This document shows, piece by piece, positions 60,701 to 64,000 of a DNA stretch of 64,000 nt. The notes beneath the pieces were generated by a model. It worked only from the letters and a program-made list of their open reading frames with translations. It was not told the DNA's origin and did not search any database. Each line of letters starts with the position of its first letter. Position 1 is the stretch's first letter. The stretch is from Paramoeba atlantica. Taxonomy: Eukaryota; Discosea. The stretch is from assembly GCA_977017575.1 (NCBI GenBank), contig CDRNVI010000051.1, positions 248,001 through 312,000 of the forward strand, in the 5' to 3' direction. The position numbers and the translations under genes were made by a program.

Positions 60701-60838
60701 AGGTGAGGAGCTCCCACCTTGCTGTTTCTTAGAAAAGGTTGTGTGGCATAGCGATCTTGCTGCTGTGCACGTACGGTCCAAGTGAAAAACGGAAGGACGA
60801 ATCCTCAGAAAATGTCTTCGGGGGAGGGAAAAGTTCAT
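57794..60838 (-). CDS. SNF2-family ATPase with inserted RING finger (RAD5/RAD16/HLTF-like)
   Basis: The 1,014-residue protein is a DNA-dependent ATPase joined to a ubiquitin-ligase RING, as in RAD5, RAD16 and HLTF, which act in post-replication and nucleotide-excision repair. Walker A is ILADFLGLGKTVELIG (about residue 165), the DEAH box is RIILDEAHIIRHSTT (about 437), then WCVTATPLHNSVLDLQSLLRF. The RING starts CDICEQVLEYPVRTPCGHSL (about 622) but its last Cys pair appears only about 100 residues later (IPCPHPGCPAF, about 726), after a Pro/Ser-rich insert. The helicase C lobe follows (KILLFSHF about 790, VVVADPWWNPAVEEQAVGRA, HRIGQT about 883). The Gly/Glu-rich C-terminus and RING insert are extremely GC-rich. 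No HIRAN domain is seen. Start is the first ATG. Confidence 0.92.
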   Translation of the reverse strand: MNFSLPRRHFLRIRPSVFHLDRTCTAARSLCHTTFSKKQQGGSSSPVGSKPEMAESDAVLGCAKTSAIPQKRHLKDVTDETGSHDTLPPTCSADNPDTSLEGPITELSAEFCQQLTQKESQNTISEELIQRIVPSSRLNIELLPFQKEAVAWMVRREIISNGGILADFLGLGKTVELIGLMLANPLRLLHSDTQLAHEIVQSAGPEASSVAHMHRIVTVTRLLYRLPGIGSCSRFTRPGEDLLELRIRLDQETENLTPENHKEILSKSLARIEPWLKYAARSFPNYLRKCRAFLDAPVSTKAVCQNTSELRTLIIVPSAIIMQWKHELETRIRPELKLRTFIAHGQGIKNLPSAVLEQYDFVLTTYDTLVSHAADSLCRKDADPESAPEEKSDESELNSVEWPSGDGHDTHIGGSNNKEDLWRRDQCGPMFNVYWKRIILDEAHIIRHSTTLRWKAVHQLLGMKRWCVTATPLHNSVLDLQSLLRFVGAPELPVSKKVDNAMFLSDTLLRRSLARSLRNVVLRREPVMPITTRGPRGTDSKPAFRTLVALPPKHEFVDLCTPTGLEASLYNRIIQRTQTKLSRSTSSKTAMSVFAMLCRLRQVCCHPWLVEGADLTEDDVLCDICEQVLEYPVRTPCGHSLCHPCLNAAFERAADPPPSKIERTTPGADTLYEVPHSPQHPLDGPLPHSAHLMLGNPPTKSTPTAPPSRGPPPEPSASTPTPIRIPCPHPGCPAFLTRATLRASSPRPPLDLDARRALYRARPFHSSSKLDMLLAILSSTRAAHPHDKILLFSHFVSFLAILEIALSRSNIPSLSLHGSLPPAERAAVLHTFATDPSVGVLLASKMASGVGLNLTAANHVVVADPWWNPAVEEQAVGRAHRIGQTKEVFVHRCVTKGSVEGLCVGIAARKRVVGEGVLRGAMGGGGEGEGEGVWKGEKKTVPVIRYHRGKGEGGGEGGEEGVEGLLHSGTIQRMAQTLLGGGVGQGRGVEEGREVMEGREKTLRRCLLEGLPSL

Positions 60839-61660
60839 TACATGCGACAGAGTAATAACCTAGAGTAGTAATAAGACCTACTGAGTAATAACGAAACTAC
60901 TCGAATTAGTCAATAAAAGGAAAGCAAGGTGGAAGTACTTTTTAATCAAAGGTGCAGAAAATCACCTAAATAATTCTTGTCTAAAATGGTCCAATACATA
61001 CCTGGGCATGGCTTCTATGCCTTCCATAACGCGTTCAAGATATGGAACGATAAATGTAGGTAATGTTTCGGATAATTTGCAAGCTAAACATAGAGGGAAC
61101 TATTTACTAAATATTCTAAAACGTTTATGAAAAAGAGAGGAAAAAGAGAAAAAGAAGGAAAGGTGGTATCTTTTAACAATGCTATTGTTTTTTTTTGTTT
61201 TTTTATTGTTGTAACCTACGCGTTCAAGCCTTGCAACTATTGCATTGTGGGGTGAAAGTAAAGGAAAATTCGCTTCTTTATGACTTTTTAGCTTGACATT
61301 TTTCTTTTCAACAAAAGGACATTATCTACGTACATAATATTGTATATGACTATTGTATACTCATTTTCCGTTATTTTCTATGGTATGCCAGGGGTGTCGT
61401 GGGTTCGCTTGTCGATGACAGTTCACCCTCAGCCGTATATCACGCTGGTCGGAAGCACAGTGCGAGCACTGGCTTCGAAGGCACGGGCTTGTCACGAGAA
61501 GCGTTTTCTGTGGAAAAAGGGCACACTCATCAACAAAAGAAATGGAATTAGAGGATAGTGTGTGGCACTGTACTAAGAAATGCAAGAGTAGATTTCTAGA
61601 TAGGGTGTAAACTAAGGTGTAAAGCAAATGTTTTTCAAAAAGGGCGAATTTTCCTTTACT
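60839..61660. other. Intergenic, AT-rich
   Basis: No gene supported. AAAGAGAGGAAAAAGAG and a T run lie at 61,130-61,210. Small frames at 61,340-61,627 on both strands have no recognisable product. The minus-strand TTACTACTCTAG at about 60,857-60,868 precedes the SNF2 ATG by some 20 bp and could serve as a splice acceptor. Confidence 0.5.
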
Positions 61661-63754
61661 TTAACCCATTGTGGCAAGTTTGGACAGCGGTCCTTCCATG
61701 AGCACCGAAAGCTCGGAACAGTAGGAAACAAGTTCCCCCCAAAGGGGATCTTTTCGCAGTGTGTGGGAGTTCCCAACAATAATCAAACCCTCCTGTGCCC
61801 TTGTCAATGCAACATTCATACGACGGCGTTCGGAAAGAAACCCGATTCCGCCATTAGGACTGCTCCGTACACAACTAAACAGAATGTACTTCTTCTCGCG
61901 TCCTTGAAATGCATCCACCGTGTTGATCTCGACGCGGAGAAAGTCTTTTGAAACTTTTGTAGGCGAACTCAGCGCGAGGGACTCGACATGACGGGCAATA
62001 TACGCACGCTGTCCTTGATAGGGCGTAATCACCGCGATGTCGGTGGGACTCACCCCACCCTTGAGGAGTCGGGAGACGCAGCTCTCGATGAGTGCCGTCT
62101 CACCCTCATTCAGATACGACTCCTGGAGATTACAACGTACGTCACGGCCCTCACTGTGATAAAACAAAATCGGGGCTTCCCGATTGGGCCACGGGAAGTG
62201 GGACCGGTTCGCACGATACGACACCGGCCAGTCCTTATTCTGAACCGACCCCCCATAGAAATGTTTCGAGGAAAACTTTGCAATCGCGGGGTGCATACGG
62301 TATTGCACACGGAGCATATACGGGCGTACGCCTAACGCGATCAGACGCTCAAAAAGCGTCCCGCAAAGCCCCTCTTTTTTCGCCTTCTCGGAGAGGATCG
62401 TGGGCCCCAGTTGTTTGTGGTCACCGACGAGAACCGTGTGACGGGTGCCGCGGACCAACGGGATCAGTGTCTCCGGTTCACACGCCTGCGTGGCCTCATC
62501 GACCAGGACCTGGTGGAAACAAAACGTGGAGAGGCGTTTGTCTGCGGCCCCCATGCACGTAGTGCAGATCACACGTGCCTTGCGAAGAATCTCAACTTCA
62601 AAAGGGAGACTCAGGTGTTGAATGCGTCGGCGTTGTCGGATGGTGGTATACTTCTTCCTTGCCTCTGCGAGATCTCGACACCGAGGGTCGGTTTTGATCA
62701 TCTCATCAAGCCGTACGTGGAGGTCGTACGGGTGCTTCGGGGTTAGCGGACTCATTTCCCTCTTGCGGGAGTACAGCCGGACAACGCTAAGGCCACAGCT
62801 GGAAATACGTTCCGCGATGTGATCCACCGTAACGTTACTGGGGGAGCACACCAGAATTTGGGAACGCACCGATTTTACCATTTGGTAGACTATGGTCGCA
62901 CTGGTTGTCGTCTTGCCGGTCCCAGGCGGGCCTTGGATGAGGGTGAGACAACCCTGCAGCGCACTTTGAACGGCTTCCAATTGACTCTCGTTTAACGTTG
63001 GGAGCATTGGGGCGTCGACATGAACATTGTGACGGGACGGGGCGGGGAGGTATCGACTGATATTATTTCCCAGCAAAATTCTATAAATATATTCCGAAAA
63101 AGTGGTGAGATCGGGACCTAGGGCAAACGTCAGCAAGGCGTCGTTCATGCGCCGATAACAAGTGTCATCCCATGTCTTTTTACGGGTGACGGTCATGCGG
63201 CTCCGTGAGGGCTGTGCTCGAGTAGTACTTTCGTACAGCAATCTCACATTTAGCATTCCTGTCGTAGTGGAAGGTGAAATGTCTTTAATCACTGCCATTT
63301 CTTTAGTATAATTATTTACCTTTTGCACTTGAAGCTGTGACATACGATCGCACAGAAGATTCTCTCCCGAAAGGCTAGAAGCAGATGGTTTTCCAACCTC
63401 AGTTTCCTTCGCAAAGCTCTTTAGTAAATCCCCGCGCTGCATAGTGTTCACGTACGTTGTGACTCCACCCTTTTTTCGACGACGCCCCTGGCCTTGCAGA
63501 AGGGTGAATTGTGTGTTCTGATGCAAAGAAATCTGATCTCCGGCGACCAGGTGCATACCTCGAAGCAAGTGCTCCCAAACCTGAAAAGTGCCGTACGTGT
63601 CACCCTCATCATCAACCTTCCAGTTCACCGTAATCTCAGTCAATTGTTTCTTCGATTGCGAGTCGCGATTATGATTTTTTTCCAAATGCACTAAATCTCG
63701 ATAAACTAGTTGATATGCTCGCCCACTGTGGTAGCTCAATTCTGTTTTTGACAT
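61661..63754 (-). CDS. UPF1: UPF1 RNA helicase, without visible CH domain
   Basis: UPF1 is the superfamily 1 helicase that drives nonsense-mediated mRNA decay. The 697-residue frame begins in the 1B beta-barrel region (YQLVYRDLVHLEKNHNRD; ITVNWKV, compare human ITVRWDL), and continues RMNDALLTFALGPD, motif I IQGPPGTGKTTTSATIVYQM (about 275), CSPSNVTVDHIAERI, motif II VDEATQACEPETLIPLV (about 420), VGDHKQLGP, LRVQYRMHPAIAKFSS, VITPYQGQRAYI, VDAFQGREKKYILFSCVRS and NVALTRAQEGLIIVGN. It ends LMEGPLSKL, as UPF1 does. The zinc-binding CH domain that normally precedes the helicase is not encoded in the 245 bases before the ATG at 63,754; it may lie in an upstream exon beyond the window or be absent. 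SNF2 lies 823 bp downstream. Confidence 0.92.
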   Translation of the reverse strand: MSKTELSYHSGRAYQLVYRDLVHLEKNHNRDSQSKKQLTEITVNWKVDDEGDTYGTFQVWEHLLRGMHLVAGDQISLHQNTQFTLLQGQGRRRKKGGVTTYVNTMQRGDLLKSFAKETEVGKPSASSLSGENLLCDRMSQLQVQKVNNYTKEMAVIKDISPSTTTGMLNVRLLYESTTRAQPSRSRMTVTRKKTWDDTCYRRMNDALLTFALGPDLTTFSEYIYRILLGNNISRYLPAPSRHNVHVDAPMLPTLNESQLEAVQSALQGCLTLIQGPPGTGKTTTSATIVYQMVKSVRSQILVCSPSNVTVDHIAERISSCGLSVVRLYSRKREMSPLTPKHPYDLHVRLDEMIKTDPRCRDLAEARKKYTTIRQRRRIQHLSLPFEVEILRKARVICTTCMGAADKRLSTFCFHQVLVDEATQACEPETLIPLVRGTRHTVLVGDHKQLGPTILSEKAKKEGLCGTLFERLIALGVRPYMLRVQYRMHPAIAKFSSKHFYGGSVQNKDWPVSYRANRSHFPWPNREAPILFYHSEGRDVRCNLQESYLNEGETALIESCVSRLLKGGVSPTDIAVITPYQGQRAYIARHVESLALSSPTKVSKDFLRVEINTVDAFQGREKKYILFSCVRSSPNGGIGFLSERRRMNVALTRAQEGLIIVGNSHTLRKDPLWGELVSYCSELSVLMEGPLSKLATMG

Positions 63755-64000
63755 ATATTTTGTATACGGTGTATGATATACCTCGTAGTTTTTTTTGAAA
63801 AATGAGTGCAGATGTGGTAAAAGGATGAGAACGAAAGAATCTTAAACACAACTTGAAGCACATACAGGGGTGTAAATTTGGATGTGGAAAATTTATAAAA
63901 CTTGACCAAGTTTAGAACATAATAGCGCATTCGAGAGCTCTCGAACAGGACGCATGAACGTGCATGTACGGCATCTACGTTAAGTAGATTTTCGGGAGCA
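63755..64000. other. Upstream flank of UPF1, no feature
   Basis: On the minus strand there are short frames of about 64 codons with no zinc-binding Cys/His pattern. GAGAGCTCTC at 63,934 is a palindrome. No clear promoter or splice acceptor can be supported. Confidence 0.4.

Overview
This looks like eukaryotic nuclear DNA, rich in mobile elements, from a compact-gene protist. All clear host genes are uninterrupted by obvious introns: an APC5-like protein, RAD51, topoisomerase III alpha, a PI4K-beta-type kinase, a cis-prenyltransferase, a PDI/thioredoxin protein, a SNF2-RING ATPase, a UPF1 helicase, leucine-rich-repeat (LRR) proteins and two unknowns. Every one lies on the minus strand. That one-way, intron-poor layout, the surface-antigen-like LRR proteins, a tyrosine-recombinase retroelement with gag, YR, RT/RNase H order (the order I recall for the VIPER group of trypanosomes) and LINE pieces with a restriction-like endonuclease suggest Euglenozoa (a kinetoplastid or relative). 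The abundance of DNA transposons (Harbinger, Merlin/ISXO2, hAT, Tc1/mariner) would be unusual for known trypanosomatids, so the assignment is an inference only.

Layout. 1-12,400 is almost all mobile DNA: a dispersed repeat, foldback elements, two tandem Harbinger-like copies, and a 6-kb VIPER/DIRS-like element inserted into the 3' end of the second copy. 12,447-17,729 holds the APC5-like gene and RAD51. 17,800-33,500 is a transposon graveyard with a small LRR gene, an LRR fragment, a Merlin remnant, a Tc1/mariner remnant, a LINE endonuclease piece, another Merlin remnant, a Harbinger-like gene, a hAT-like gene with one frameshift and a Merlin-like gene. 33,844-40,295 has an unknown gene, a four-module LRR gene and a PDI-like gene, separated by repeats. 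40,610-42,470 has an intact-looking Merlin transposase and an HTH fragment. 43,077-51,716 is the densest host block: TOP3, PI4K, cis-prenyltransferase and an unknown gene. 51,811-57,730 is again repeats plus a LINE whose reverse transcriptase is split by an 895-bp insertion. 57,794-63,754 carries the SNF2-RING and UPF1 genes.

Function. RAD51, TOP3 and the RAD5/RAD16-like SNF2-RING protein all belong to recombination and replication repair, but they are not adjacent and nothing shows co-regulation. Base composition is uneven: RAD51, the 5' end of the PDI gene and the 3' end of the SNF2 gene are very GC-rich with long C/G runs, inside AT-rich surroundings. Several short inverted-repeat families (a C-run Tc1/mariner-like end, a GCGGTGG foldback, two other MITEs) recur across the window.
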